The notes under the pieces were generated by a model that was not told where the DNA came from, ran no database searches, and was given only the letters and a program-made list of their open reading frames with translations. Below are positions 47,429 through 59,193 of a stretch of 64,000 nt of DNA, piece after piece (the first letter of the stretch is position 1; each line of letters opens with the position of its first letter). Origin of the DNA: Aaosphaeria pasadenensis (Eukaryota > Ascomycota > Dothideomycetes > Pleosporales); assembly GCA_022813625.1 (NCBI GenBank), contig JAKLMB010000024.1, positions 62,001-126,000 on the forward strand, in the 5' to 3' direction. The position numbers and the translations under genes were made by a program.

Positions 47429-48276
47429 GCGGTGTCACGTCGGTCGACATGGGACGTCACAGCCTGTAGCAGGCAACGTCTATTATACCCAATCTATATC
47501 GGTTACGGAGTTGGTCTTTGAATGTATTGTAGCAGGGTCCTTATATATCACAACAGGAAAACCCCAGCATTGAAAGGAGATTTTGGGCATGGCAATGGCA
47601 TAGCAAGGCAAATTCAAGCATGTCTGAGGCACAAAGTCAAACTCAATCCACCCACCTTGCCCCTTTCGAAGCAAGGCTCAAGACTGCGCTCCGGCTTAAT
47701 CGGCACTCATTTTTTGTTCTTCGCCAGTAGACAGGATACCAGGAACTCAGAGCAAATCGTTCCTAGTTACAGCAGCATGAAAAGCGTACTGTTGTCAAGG
47801 CGGTCTATTGTGTTACCTCTTGCAGATCTCGCAAGAGTCAATTCTGAATACAGAGTATTTATTTTAGTGATAGATCAATGGTAGCATCTACACGTGAACA
47901 AGACGTGCGTAAATCGTGATGCTATGTCGTTGCGACATTGTGTGTGGTCAAAGTCTGCAAGCAAAAGCTCCCACAGAAATCGAAACATTTGAAGGGAAGG
48001 GGGCCGCCAGCGGCGCATTGGGCGCCATGCGATCCAGCACCACCGACCCGCGCTGCGCCCGTCACGTCCTCCCGCCGTCGGTCGTTCCCAACTGGACACG
48101 AGACAGAAATATAAGAAACTCCCCATCATTTGTTGTACATAGTCGAACCGCGATAAGCTCGAACCGCCGAACCCACGTACACTCCTCCAATCGTCAAAGA
48201 AATTGATCCTACATAAATCCTCTCGTCAACTTCAATCTCCCACCTTACGGTCTTACGACCCGCACAATCCGGCACG
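47429..48276. other. Intergenic stretch
   Basis: ies6 3' flank and got1 promoter, both plus strand. No other coding frame, RNA gene or repeat is recognised. Confidence 0.6.
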
Positions 48277-48982
48277 ATGCCTACAATGTGGCTTACAGAC
48301 ACCCAAAGTACGTCCTGCTGCGCAATCCAGTATCACATCCCTTTACAATCGCTAACACACCATCAACAGAGATTGGGGTCGCTTTCTGCTCAGGAGGTAT
48401 GCCAACGCCCGCGCGCGCGCCCGCAGATAGACAAGAATCGTAGACACTTGAAACCCGGAATCGCATTTCTGACTGGCTATGTATTGTAGGCGGCTTCTTT
48501 CTCATGGGCGGCGTGATGATGTTTTTTGATCGCTCGATGTGCGTACTCCCCCTCAGACTACACTACCCCTGGAAAGTATGGAGAAATGCTGACTTGGGAT
48601 GATATAGGCTGGCCATGGGCAACGTGAGAAATCCCGCTCACCTTCGTTACTTACATCCGCGAACCCCTCTAACCGTCAATCGCAGATTCTCTTCATAATC
48701 GGCCTCACCCTGATAATCGGATTCCAGAAGACGGCCATCTTCTTCGCGAGGCGTCAGAAGTGGAAGGGCACCGCCGCTTTCGTGGCTGGAATCGCACTTA
48801 TTCTGTTGCGCTGGCCCTTCTTCGGGTTTTTGATTGAGTTGTATGGGATCTTGGTGCTGTTTGGGGACTTCTTTGCCACGATCGCAGGGTTCGTGGGGAA
48901 TATTCCTGTGGTTGGGCCGTACATTGCGCAAGCGCTTGAGAAGATCTCTGGGGGACCGAGGAACGCTGAGTTGCCTGTGTAA
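48277..48982 (+). CDS. got1: Golgi vesicle transport protein Got1
   Basis: Five exons (48277-48307, 48370-48396, 48490-48538, 48608-48623, 48686-48982) encode 139 residues, against 138 in yeast. Got1 is a four-span membrane protein of early Golgi and ER-derived vesicles. The joined exons read MWLTDTQKIGVAFCSGGGFF, then GGVMMFFDRSMLAMGN, ILFIIGLTLIIGFQKTAIFF, WKGTAAFVAGIALILLRWPF, and end with NIPVVGPYIAQ and ELPV, matching yeast Got1 along its length. Exons of 27 and 16 bases make automatic prediction easy to miss. All introns are GT-AG; intron 3 has a GTGCGT donor. It is convergent with tad2. Confidence 0.93.
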
Positions 48983-49393
48983 GGGACGGGGATAATGTTG
49001 AAGATTTACAAAAGCATAGGTGGAATGGCGTTGAGATTGGGAATGATCTTAGTGGGATTTGGTGGCACTTTCACGATCATAAGGAGTTTCACTGATAAGG
49101 ACATGGCGCCAAAGATGAGGGTTGAATGCATTACTAAGGAGTCCTGCATTGCAATACATAATGTTCATTGCTCATTCATATCTTCAATACTTCATCATCG
49201 GCATGAGCTCTCACGGATCCTCAACATGGACGCTCTGCACTAACACCCATGGCATTTCCCCGTATTTCGTTTGATAACATATGCTGTTATAAGTATACTT
49301 GCCGGGGTGTAGCGGATGAAGCGAATGCTTAGTGATTTTACAGATCAAACAATCTGTACGTCAAGTTGACCTGCGCTTGGCGCTGTTGCTGTT
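48983..49393. other. Convergent intergenic stretch got1/tad2
   Basis: 411 bases between the two stop codons, expected to hold both 3' UTRs. Nothing else is seen. Confidence 0.6.
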
Positions 49394-50053
49394 TCATTTC
49401 TTTGGTGCATGGATGTCCATGGGCGAGATCTCGGTCTTCAATTCGCGAGTCCTCTTTTGCTTGGGTTCGGGCGCTTTCTCATTCTCCTGGACGTAGAACT
49501 TTCGGAGGAGCATTATAGCCTCTTCACGGAAAATGCCACCATGGACCGGGTATGGTTTGTCTACACTGATACTGTTGAAAAGTCAATACACGGACTCATT
49601 TGCGCAGATGAGTACACTCACTCCGAATGAATGTTCAACACACCACCAGTGCCGCCGAACCTCTCATTCCAGCAACCAAAGTAGACAGCTCGGATCCCAT
49701 ACTGTCTCAGCATTGATGCACACATGACACAGGGCTCGACCGTGACATAGAGGTCGGTTTCCTTGAGGATGCTGATTGGAAATTTCGACAGGATACCCGC
49801 GAGGGCCACGAACTCGGCGTGCCTAGTTCCATTCAAAGTTCTATTGGTCTCGTTCATGCCCCTGCCTATGATCTCGTCATCTTTGACGAAGACACAGCCC
49901 ACGGGAGTCTCGTCACTGCGCAGTGCGAGTTCAGCCTGCCATTCTGTGAGTAGGGAGATCAACAGAAAGTTGGGTCAAGGTGAGAGAGTTAATCACCATT
50001 GCAATGGCTTCGCGCATGAAGCGCTCATGATACGCTTTCTTGTCAGGATTCAT
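49394..50053 (-). CDS. tad2: tRNA-specific adenosine-34 deaminase, catalytic subunit Tad2
   Basis: Three exons (50053-49997, 49935-49622, 49571-49394) encode 182 residues. Tad2 with Tad3 converts adenosine 34 to inosine in tRNA anticodons, which the AAU anticodon of the tRNA-Ile genes in this window needs for wobble decoding. The zinc-deaminase motif is complete: His58 and Glu60 in HAE, and Cys88 and Cys91 in PCVMC. After the motif come YGIRAVYFGCWNERFGGTGG and, in the last exon, DKPYPVHGGIFREEAIMLL, typical of Tad2. The short first exon (MNPDKKAYHERFMREAIAM) joins AELALRSDETPVGCVFV. The first acceptor used is the GGCAG next to the frame; an earlier ACAG breaks it. It is divergent from tvp18. 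Confidence 0.93.
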
Positions 50054-50867
50054 TGCGTAACGGTCATGATCTGCGATTTAGGCTTGGCAGGGCTGTTGCA
50101 TGCTGATTGGGGAGCTGGAATTTCCGGGAGTACGGATTATGGTGTGGCGGCGGATTGTAATGTTAGGTGAGATTTCCGGAGGCAAAGCCAGAATCGTCCG
50201 GCAGGCAAGGCGCAGTAATTGTGTTGGAGTTGTGGGTGATAGGTTGGTTGGAAAGGTAAATGTCTGGAAGTTGAATGTTAGCCTATCTGCTCTTGCTGTG
50301 TTCACTTTTCTGCGAATTGAGCAAGTGCGAATCTGCGACAAAAATAAACCTCTAGCCACTCCCAAACGTCCGTCAGTGCTGATGAGTGGGTGAGTGGGTG
50401 GTTGCGGCTTGGTGCGACGGGGTCTTTCTGGAAAGATTTTAACCGAGAATGGAAGTCGCACTAGACCCTTTGTGGACGAGCCGCGACCGAACGACGTGGA
50501 ACAGCGGACAAGCCATTGCTATTGCGACGACGCTCATCATCTTCTGGAGGCAACAACAGTTCACCATCACTCCCCAAAGCAACTATTCACACTCTTACAG
50601 TACACTCAGTATCTTGCATCGCCACACCTACTCCATTACGTGGTCCTATACGCAACGGCCCCCCGCGGACGCACTCTTCAAAAGTAAACTAGATCGCTGC
50701 CTCGGACGGTCCGCGTCACCCGACATATTTCTCGGCGCAGCGCTCAGCTTCCCTTCTAACACCAACAAAGCTGCCACGATAGCTCAATAGACACCTCAAC
50801 ACACCTTGCTATCCACGAATCTCAATTCATACCCATTGTCACAACCAAACAAACAATACCATTCACG
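50054..50867. promoter_or_regulatory. Divergent tad2/tvp18 upstream region
   Basis: 814 bases between the start codons of two divergent genes. It must hold both promoters. Open frames here are not protein-like. No structured element is recognised. Confidence 0.55.
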
Positions 50868-51640
50868 ATGGGTTTCGGCGAAAACATCTCGGAGGAGTTC
50901 AAGTCCAGGAACTTCAGTAAGGAGACATTCCCGCGCTGCGGTAGAGCTTATGCTGACTTCATATCCTTCTAGGTATCTACGGTCAATGGTCAGTCAACCT
51001 TCCCAGCCATCTTGATGCGAGGGCATTGGATAGCACGAGCATGCGCTTGCCATGAATCGAATATACAGTGTGGAGAGACGATCGGCACCCCGGCCTGGCG
51101 ATCAAAGAACGGAGCAAGCTGCGGGCATCGTCATCGAGACAAAATATCACACACAACGCAGTATCAATACTGACTCGAGATAGGACCGGAATCGTCTGCG
51201 TGTTCCTTTGCATTGCGCTCGGAATCGCAAACATCTTTCACCTTGGACTCCTTATCTTGTTTAGCATAATATGCCTGTTCGTGTTCCGCTTCCTCCACGT
51301 TTACATTCCTAAGCAAACCTACTGACTGATCATGCACAGCGTCTGTGGATTCATCATCATCTTCATTGAGATCCCTCTTCTCCTCCGCATCTGCCCTACC
51401 TCGCCGAAATTTGATGGCTTCATCCGCCGATTCGAAACGAACTACATGCGTGCCGCAATCTACCTTCTCATGAGCGTCATCCAGTGGATCAGTATTTCCG
51501 TCGACGTATCCTCGCTCATCGCCGCCGCTGTTGTGCTGCTTATTGCAGCATGCTTCTATGCCTTGGCTGGTATCAAGGGCCAGGCTTTCCAGGGCAGCAA
51601 GACCTTGGGTGGCCAAGGTGTCGCGCAAATGATCATATAA
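50868..51640 (+). CDS. tvp18: Golgi membrane protein Tvp18
   Basis: Four exons (50868-50916, 50973-50988, 51184-51276, 51340-51640) encode 152 residues. Tvp18 is a small four-span membrane protein of late Golgi vesicles. The joined sequence reads EEFKSRNFSIYGQWTGIVCVFLCIALGIANIF, then LILFSIICLVCGFIIIFIEIP, LLLRICPTSPKFDGFIRRFETNYMRAA, and ends KTLGGQGVAQMII, matching the family closely. Introns 2 and 3 use weak donors (GTCAGT and GTTCGT), but they are the only GT sites that restore the conserved frame. Exon 2 is 16 bases long. Confidence 0.9.
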
Positions 51641-54080
51641 GATCAACGATGCAGTGTTTGAGCGGGAGAAACAACGAGAAGCGTGGCAACGAAGGAGATG
51701 CTGGACAGTACGAAGAGTTGTATGGACGCTCAGACTCACGCTGTCAAGTTGTTGGCGCTGTAAATCTTAACGGACGGCAAGAAGCAGTGGTGGAGAATTC
51801 GTTGGGGAACTTTTCATCTACTTCTTGTATCATCAATGAATAGCTGGGCGTTTTGGTTCGATTATCACGGGATGAAAAAGAAAGGCATCAACTGTCTAGT
51901 TTTGTTTGGCGGTGGCCTTACGGCACGATATCATAGCAGGAATCATTATGCTAGTATAGGAATTTCATCAATTGATTTGACGTATCGCAGTCGAGGACCT
52001 CTTGGTAGCAGACATAGCTTCCTACACAACAATGTGCATATGCTGGATGATGTAATTGTCGTAGCTCTTGATGTCTTGTCCGTGGGGTGTTCGCCCACGT
52101 AAAAGATGGACTAATGCATCATTGGAAGGATGAGATTAGAACATGGGGGATGCGGTATTGTTGGTATTCAACGAACCTAGAGATGACGAAATAGGTACTA
52201 CTTGAATGCTTCACCACGAAGAACAAAGACCATGAGCTTTCTCTTCAGACAAAAGGAATCAGAACAGAAGACAGAGAAAGCATAGCAATTGAACGAAAAT
52301 TTGCTGTTCATCTGTTCCTGAACGAATGAATTGGCTACGAACTAGCCGCAGGGCCACGAACAGACTGGGGTTGCTGTTCACACAACTGATCTGATCACGA
52401 GGCTCAGCTCAGAGCTCCGCGCGGGGAACCCTAAGCTAGTGGCGTCTGCAGCAATGCAAGCTCTTGTTCGAAGCTGTTCATCAGAGTCTTCACATCAATC
52501 CAATCGAGCATTCAATAAACCCCCGCGGAGATCACCAAGTCACGGACTCAATCGTGATCATAAGCCAACTCTTCACTGCATCGATATAATCGATACAATA
52601 CAAGATCCTTTCAAACGATCTCCCTTCAATAGCTGTAAGACAGGTAGGAAGGATGAAACGTCGATTGACTGCAATCAGGACTCGCCCTGATAAAGGCTAG
52701 TAGGTAGTGGATGGGAAAGCATTCAGAATGACGATCCCATCACATCACCCAGCCCATCAAGTATCAGCATCTTGCAGTTACAATAGACAAAGTGCTCCAT
52801 ATGCCATGCAATATGCAGGTATGTGAGTGGATCATTTAGGTGTGCCAGAGCTATGCATTGGCAACGCGGGATTTTGTATGCGAGGCATGGGGCCTGGCGC
52901 TGTGCCATGTTGCTTGCTATCTGCTTTAGTTAGTGGCAGAAGCTGTAGAGTCAGTTTCATGGCCGCCATGTGGTTGAATGGGATTGTGACAGATGTGCGG
53001 TAGCTGTCGAACAGCACAGGTGGCCAGGGTCAGCGAGGGAAGCCCCAAAATCTATGCTCGCGTCTTGCTGAATCAATAACGAATGCCCTTCATCTTATTC
53101 GTACAAGTAACTCATAGGGAAGCATATTCTCCACCAAGCCGTTGATGTTGAGCGTTTTCTCTTGTCTTAGCTAGAGGTATGTATGTATGTGCTTGTGCCG
53201 CCCTGGTTGTTGACCTATCCTGGCCCGGCCTGGCGCCATCGTGAGGTTTTGCATCATAATGCGGGTCTCTCCAAGGTCTCCAAGCTGCGGGCCCTGTACA
53301 AATACCCTTCGATCGCCCGCATTTCGACCCCCCGGCTGACCTTTATGGGACTCGTATCTTGACGAACCGGTCTTGCAGCCTCTTTTCTGAGCATTATTTA
53401 CAGCTGAACCCTCTCCTACTTTGTACCATCTTGTTTCCTCTACATTGTCACCATCTTTGTTAATACACAGGTAGCAGTTGATAACTGACTACGTACATAT
53501 ATCGTTTCATCGTATCACATCATATCACATCACATCATATCATTAGATACCTATCCTACCTGGTACCTTGAGATCTCTGGTGAGTTCGTTCGTTCGTTCG
53601 TTCGCTTCTACTCCAATCTAGATCCGCTCCTTTGTCCCGCCCTAGCAGCGTCATCAGGTCTTGCGGTCAATTGTCGCTCGCCTGATTGGCCAACTTGCAC
53701 TTCCAGGCTGTTTTCCCGGCTGCCGAGGGGAGCTACGCTACTTCAGTCATACGCAATTGAGTGATATCTACTCTCTACACTGACTGGTCTTGCTCTGCCC
53801 TGCGTCAACCCAACCTTACCCTACTCTACTCTACTATCTACCGTATCTTAATTGATAGCGGTTATCCTCGCACATCTTTTCAAACACTCATCCCCCTTCT
53901 TATCACATCACCTCGTCTCTTATTCACCTTTCTCAATTGTCAATGGCTGTTCGCTGACGTACTGACCCACTCTATAGCTTCCTCAATTGCGATCCAGAAA
54001 ACCACACCCACGTACCGTACTTGCACTCAACTTCACTGCGCCTTCCATTATCACATTAAACACATAAACTACATCCAACC
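51641..54080. other. Long upstream region of the Aim21-like gene
   Basis: 2.4 kb without a gene, between tvp18 and the Aim21-like start. It includes a CATATCA-type pyrimidine/AT repeat around 53510-53545, a GTTC microsatellite at 53584-53603, and a CT-rich leader just before 54081. Frames in the leader are not protein-like. Confidence 0.55.
53584..53603. repeat. (GTTC)5 microsatellite
   Basis: Five perfect GTTC units in the upstream region of the Aim21-like gene. Confidence 0.9.
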
Positions 54081-57000
54081 ATGTCTACTCCAGCCATACC
54101 TCCTCGCCCCAGTCGTTCGCAGAACCAGACTCCAAGCAGCAATACACACATGGACGTCCCCAAGGTCCCTCCTAGGCCCGGCCGCCGTATCGACCGTTCC
54201 GTTTCTCCCAACCGCGATACATACGCCCCCTCTCCGCTCAACGACCCGTCTTTCGTCCATAGCAGGGACCAAAACAAGAGTAAACGCTTGAGCACGGAGC
54301 TGCCTGACCGCCCGCCGAGTGTTTCTCTGCCCTCCCTCGGTCAGGAAGGCAGCGAATACGCAAGCTTCGACGACCTGTCCAAGACCCTCTCGCTGGGCCG
54401 ATCAACCTCCCCACACCAGACAAAAAATGTAGCTGGTGACCTGCCTCTCCATGCCCCAAGAGCTTCGGTCCCCAGCTCTACAGCCCACAGCAGGATTCAG
54501 ACCGTCACCAGAACTGACTCTTCGCAGGCAGTAGCTGCTGGAGTGGGTAGCTTAGCTCCGGAAGACAAATCGGCCACTACAAGTGAGCATCGTCGCTCGG
54601 ATTCTTCAACCGACGACCGCTCGCGTCCTGCCTCCATGTACAAGGAGGAGGAAGAACAGGGCATACCTGAAATCGGTGTACAAGTACCCATGTACCCGAA
54701 TGCCGGAGACGTTCAAGCTCCCACTCCAGGCCCTCAGGAACTGAGTGGCCATGCGGCTAACCTCGGACCTTCTGAGAGACCCCGACATCACGGACGTACC
54801 AAGAGCGGAAGAGAAATCTTCCACGGTCCTCCTGGTAGTTACGGTCTTCATGGACACGGAGTAGGCCCAAAGAATGAATTTGACAAGCAGTGGTACGCAA
54901 AGCACCCCGAGGATGCCAAACGTGAAAAGGCTGGAGAATACGGTCCACATGTGCAGGTTAACAGGAAGGACTATCACTGGATGGGAGATGATCTAGTCAA
55001 ACTCGTTCACTCTTCGGGTGCTAAAGGTGTTGGCATGGGTAAGTCATCTTTGCTGATATGAATATCGGGGGTTTTTAGCTGACCAAGATATACAGGTACG
55101 TCCAGGGAGGCCGTTGGAACCCCGGATGAACAAATCGGCTACATGGCAAGCGAGGAATTCGCTTCCAGGATGGCATCAACGTCTCCTCACCCAAAATCCT
55201 CCAACCGCCCCATCTCCAGTGGCAAGTCCGCTGTTAACGTCGAGTCGCCGTTACGCCACTCCGACGAAACGGGAGAGCTTGGTGGGCCAAAGACGCAGGA
55301 TGGCGAGTCGGAAGATGTAATCCACATTGATCCTCCCACCCACTCTTCAAGCAAGATTCATGGTGGTGGTTACGACCCTCCAACCCAAGATTTGGGAGCT
55401 CATGGCGGGAACACGGAAGAAAAAGGTGGTTGGGTCACTGAACAAGGCCACGGCACGCCCATCCTTGCTTCTGATGAGCTCAAGAAGTATCCAGGAACAG
55501 AACACAGACAACCTGCCGTCGACCCTGAGCTCGAGCGTCGTCGAAGTGGCGAGTATATCGTCAATGAGTCTCTCGGCCAGCCGGCCTACATCACCAAGCA
55601 GCGAACTCATAGCAGGAGTTCAAGCAGGAACAAGAGCATTTCTTCAGCAAAGAATTTGCAGCGTTTTGCAAGCCCGACCGAGCATGACCGGAGCGGAACT
55701 CCTTTGGAGTCTACTAAGGAGTATGAACCCCTTTTCCCTGATGACGACGTCGAGAACAGGAAGCCAAAATCGGAGAAGCGTCCCGCGCATGCGCCGCGCC
55801 ATCATTTCCCCAGCCAGGATGTGTGGGAGGATTCACCCAGTAGCCACCATCTTGAGACTACCGTCGACTCCCCACAACTTCCCGAAGAGCCTAAGGAGCA
55901 CGAAGAGCCAATTTCTGCGACACAGACCTTTGAGAAGCCAGAAGACGAGGCTGCGCGTAAAGATTCGACCTCCAAAGAAGATAAAGAATCCTTCCTACCC
56001 GAGCATACGAAACATCTTGCCAACAAGCATCTTAAGAACGTCGATGTGCCTACTCGCCCCGGCCTGAACCAGCGCTTCCCTAGCCACGATATTTGGGAAG
56101 ATGCCCCTGATCATGGTCAACTAGTCACTACTGTGTCAACTCCTCAATCAGAGGATGTTAATGAATACGCTGATGATTCACCCATCGTGGAGAAACCGAC
56201 GGTTCCCTCTCGACCTATCATCCCCGCCAGGCCGCAAAAGCCCAAGGATCTGTCGCCCATTGACAAGAAAGCACCTGTCATTCCAGATAGGCCGAAACCA
56301 CAGGTTCCTGTTCGTCCTACGAAGACAATCTCGTCGGACAAGGTACCGACAATTGAATCGCAAGGAGAGGCCCCCCCGCAACCCAAGGCAAAACCACAAG
56401 TTCCCGCTCGCCCTGGCTCTTCCAAGATTGCTGCTCTTCAGGCCGGCTTTTTGAAAGATCTGAACAGCAAATTGGGTATTGGTCCTCAAGCACCCAAGAT
56501 CAAGGAGCCCGAGCCCGAACCTGAAGAGGCACCAAAGCCACTCCAAGATGCTAGGAAGGGACGAGCTAAGGGTCCTCAGCGTAGGAAGCCACAGAGTTCG
56601 CGCTCGCCCGCAGCAGCAGAATCTAGTGTGGTGTCAGAGGTTGCAGTTCCCAAGGCTGAGTTGAAGCTTTCCAGCGTTAGCACCATCTGGAGCATTGGAT
56701 ACGACGGAAAATTGGATGCACCAGCTGCTCAGATGGCAGTCACATTACAAGAGGCCATCAAGCCTTCTTCCAAGACCGAACCCGCCGTTGTCCAGACCGA
56801 GACCTCTGATGACCTTCAGCCTGTGCAATCGAACACTTCCGCTAAGAGTGAGGGCGCCGTTGTCGACGCAGCTCCTCGTGGCAGTGTAGAGGAGACTCCT
56901 GCGCAGGAGGATCTAGCTCCTACCACCACACTAGAGTCGAGTACTTCAGCTGTGTCTACCGAAGACAAGGTCGATGCACAGCCCGAACTCACTGCTACAG

Positions 57001-57341
57001 GTGGCGTTCCCCTCGAGACCGAAGGCGGCCCTGAAGTCACGCTCCCAGGCTCAAGCGCAGAGACCGCCAAAGAACAGCCTGAGCTCTCGGCGACAGGTGG
57101 CGTGCCGCTGTCGGTTGAGACTGGCGGCCCCAGTGTCACCCTTCCCGGTTCAACAGGTGAGATCAAGTCTCCTGTGGAGACCAAGCTCGCGGAGACAATC
57201 TCGGAGGAGCTTGCCTCTCCCAAAGCCACTGGACCAACCGAGCCCATCATCACACAGGAGCCTATTGCTGCCGAGCGTACAGTTGCCGCGGCCGAAGGTG
57301 AAGAGAAGGAGGTTGGCCAGGATGCAAAGGTCGTCACCTAG
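54081..57341 (+). CDS. aim21: Aim21-like actin patch protein
   Basis: Two exons (54081-55038 and 55096-57341) encode 1067 residues. It resembles the fungal Aim21 family (PF11489): it opens with proline-rich SH3 ligands (AIPPRPSRS, PKVPPRPGRR), then RSVSPNRD and APSPLNDPS, and is disordered throughout. In yeast Aim21 with Tda2 caps or tunes actin filaments at endocytic patches and is recruited through the SH3 proteins Bbc1 and Abp1. Further PxxPxR-type stretches occur around 56180-56430 (VPSRPIIPARP, PVIPDRPKPQVPVRP). Two internal repeats are visible: FPS-[QH]-D-[VI]-WED-[SA]-P near 55802 and 56075, and a C-terminal PEL-[TS]-ATGGVPL...VTLPGS unit near 56983 and 57079. The central STIWSIGYDGKLDAP segment looks conserved. 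The 57-base intron joins GVGMGTSREAV. The family call is from memory of its N-terminal motifs. Confidence 0.8.
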
Positions 57342-59193
57342 AGGACCTTGATTGCTTATCGACCTCTGGGCGTGGCTTTAGCAGCACAGAGATGATGACA
57401 TAGACGACATGAGAGGCTTACGCCAACCCGAACGAGAAAAAAGGACCGTATGAAGGGGCAATGAACTGTTTTTCCTACAACCGTATAATAGGATTATTAG
57501 TATTCTATCAATCCGAACAAACCACAACTCTTTTACATAAGTAGTACAAGAACGAATCGATTGTGTTTATATCTCTATGTTTGATATGTGTCTTCTTTTT
57601 CCAGAATTGATGGCTTTCGATTCCGCCCGTCTTGATTCAACGTGATTATGTGCATATATGTACCGTTCATTCATCCTTGTCGCAACTTACCCTCCCTCCC
57701 TCTCAGGGCCCGTCTGTCATTCACCCCCAAAAGAGAAGGAGAAAAAGAAAACAGAACAAACCCACGCCCCATGGGTAAGGCTTTCGAACGCCCCATCTCA
57801 CGTACACGTACGTACATGAACATACATTCGAGGGGGAGCGACGGGTAAGCCACCCGCAAGCCAGCACCCGCAGTCCCCCAGAGAAGTAATTACCTGCGCG
57901 TCATCCATCCATACGAAGGCTCGATATGGGAAATCGAAATATCATTATGAAGAAAGAGAAAAATACAGTCTATTATTGCTTCCGCACTCGTCACCTTGCT
58001 CATTTCAATCTTCGTTCTTGGGTTTCGATTCGTTCCTTTCATTCTATTTCTTAGAGAAGGAGAGGAAGGAAGGAAGGAAATGTAGGAGCACATTTATCTT
58101 CCCTTTCTTCTTTTTGATATCGCGGGTTAAATGCCTAGGTAGGTACCCAGGTTGCAGGTGCAGTTTGTAGATCGATGGTCACCTACGTTTACCACTTCAC
58201 CGCGGTTCTACGTGGTTGATTTTAGACTATCAATCTCGTAGATACTTGCCGTACTTTGCACGTCACGTAATACGTGGTGGTATCTACCCATTACTGTGCA
58301 TCCTCCTCCCACAAAGAAACTGCGGAAACAAATAAACTCCGGCTGCGGAAATATTTTCTCGTTTTTCTTTCGTTTCGTTTCGTTTCTTAAGTTATTGTCC
58401 GGTTTTCCGTGTGTGTGTGTTGTCCGGAGCGGAGATTTATGTGGCGCAGGAAGATCTCGTCGTTGTAAGATCTGGGATGACGGGGGCACGGGGGCACGGG
58501 GGGGGGGGGTTGTTGGTTGGGCGGGCGGGCAGGCGGGCGATGATCGCCTGTGTGTATGTACGAGTATTCATTCTCGGAAGGGAATTGGGCACGGGGTGGG
58601 GCTGTGGCCGCGGAAGTAGATGTTTCTTGATGTATTACTGTATTTATTTCGATTAATATTTGTGAAGATAGTTTTCTTGACGGGGTTGTTTGGAAACTAA
58701 ATTTATGATTGAAGACGTTATTCACGGACTGCAACGTAGGTCACGATATTAGATGCACGAGCGGATTCGTTCAATGGTATTTGTTTAAGGAAACATGTCG
58801 ATTAGACATTTTAAACGTTTCGAAGACCGTCTTCGCTGAACGAAGACGATAATAATAAATAAAACATAGTGATGATATACATTGCCACCACCATGCCATG
58901 CCTATCGCTAATGAAGCGATTCCCGATTGCTCTCCGCCTTTTGCGTTGGGGAATAAACGATGACGACGCGGTCGTTCACCTTGTGGAAAGAAAGTAGCCG
59001 CCCATGCTCAATGAAACTCCGGTTATGCCTCTCGTGGACAAATCAATAAAAACTGCGCCGGGACCAGATCATCGTAGCCGCTCATAATATACAACGTGGT
59101 AATAAGATATCCATCCGATTTGATTCAATTCATGCGCCCGTAACCATCCAATCCAGTAGTAAGTCGTAAAATAGTAAGTCGAATGTAAAGGGC
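57342..59193. other. Convergent intergenic region with G-rich block
   Basis: 1.85 kb between the stop codons of the Aim21-like gene and the 313-residue gene. It holds a strongly G-rich block at 58482-58539, GGAA repeats near 58062-58080 and TTTCG repeats near 58370-58386. There is more room than two 3' UTRs need, and no coding frame is credible. Confidence 0.6.
58482..58539 (+). repeat. Tandem G-quadruplex-type motifs
   Basis: The plus strand reads G5-CAC-G5-CAC-G12 at 58482-58509, then GGGCGGGCGGGC-AGGC-GGG at 58519-58537. Both satisfy the pattern of four G3+ runs with short loops. Folding in vivo is inference. Confidence 0.8.

Noticed and set aside
53761..54291. Plus-strand frame overlapping the Aim21-like start
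   Set aside because: Out of frame with the conserved PPRP-rich N-terminus and derived from CT-rich leader sequence.
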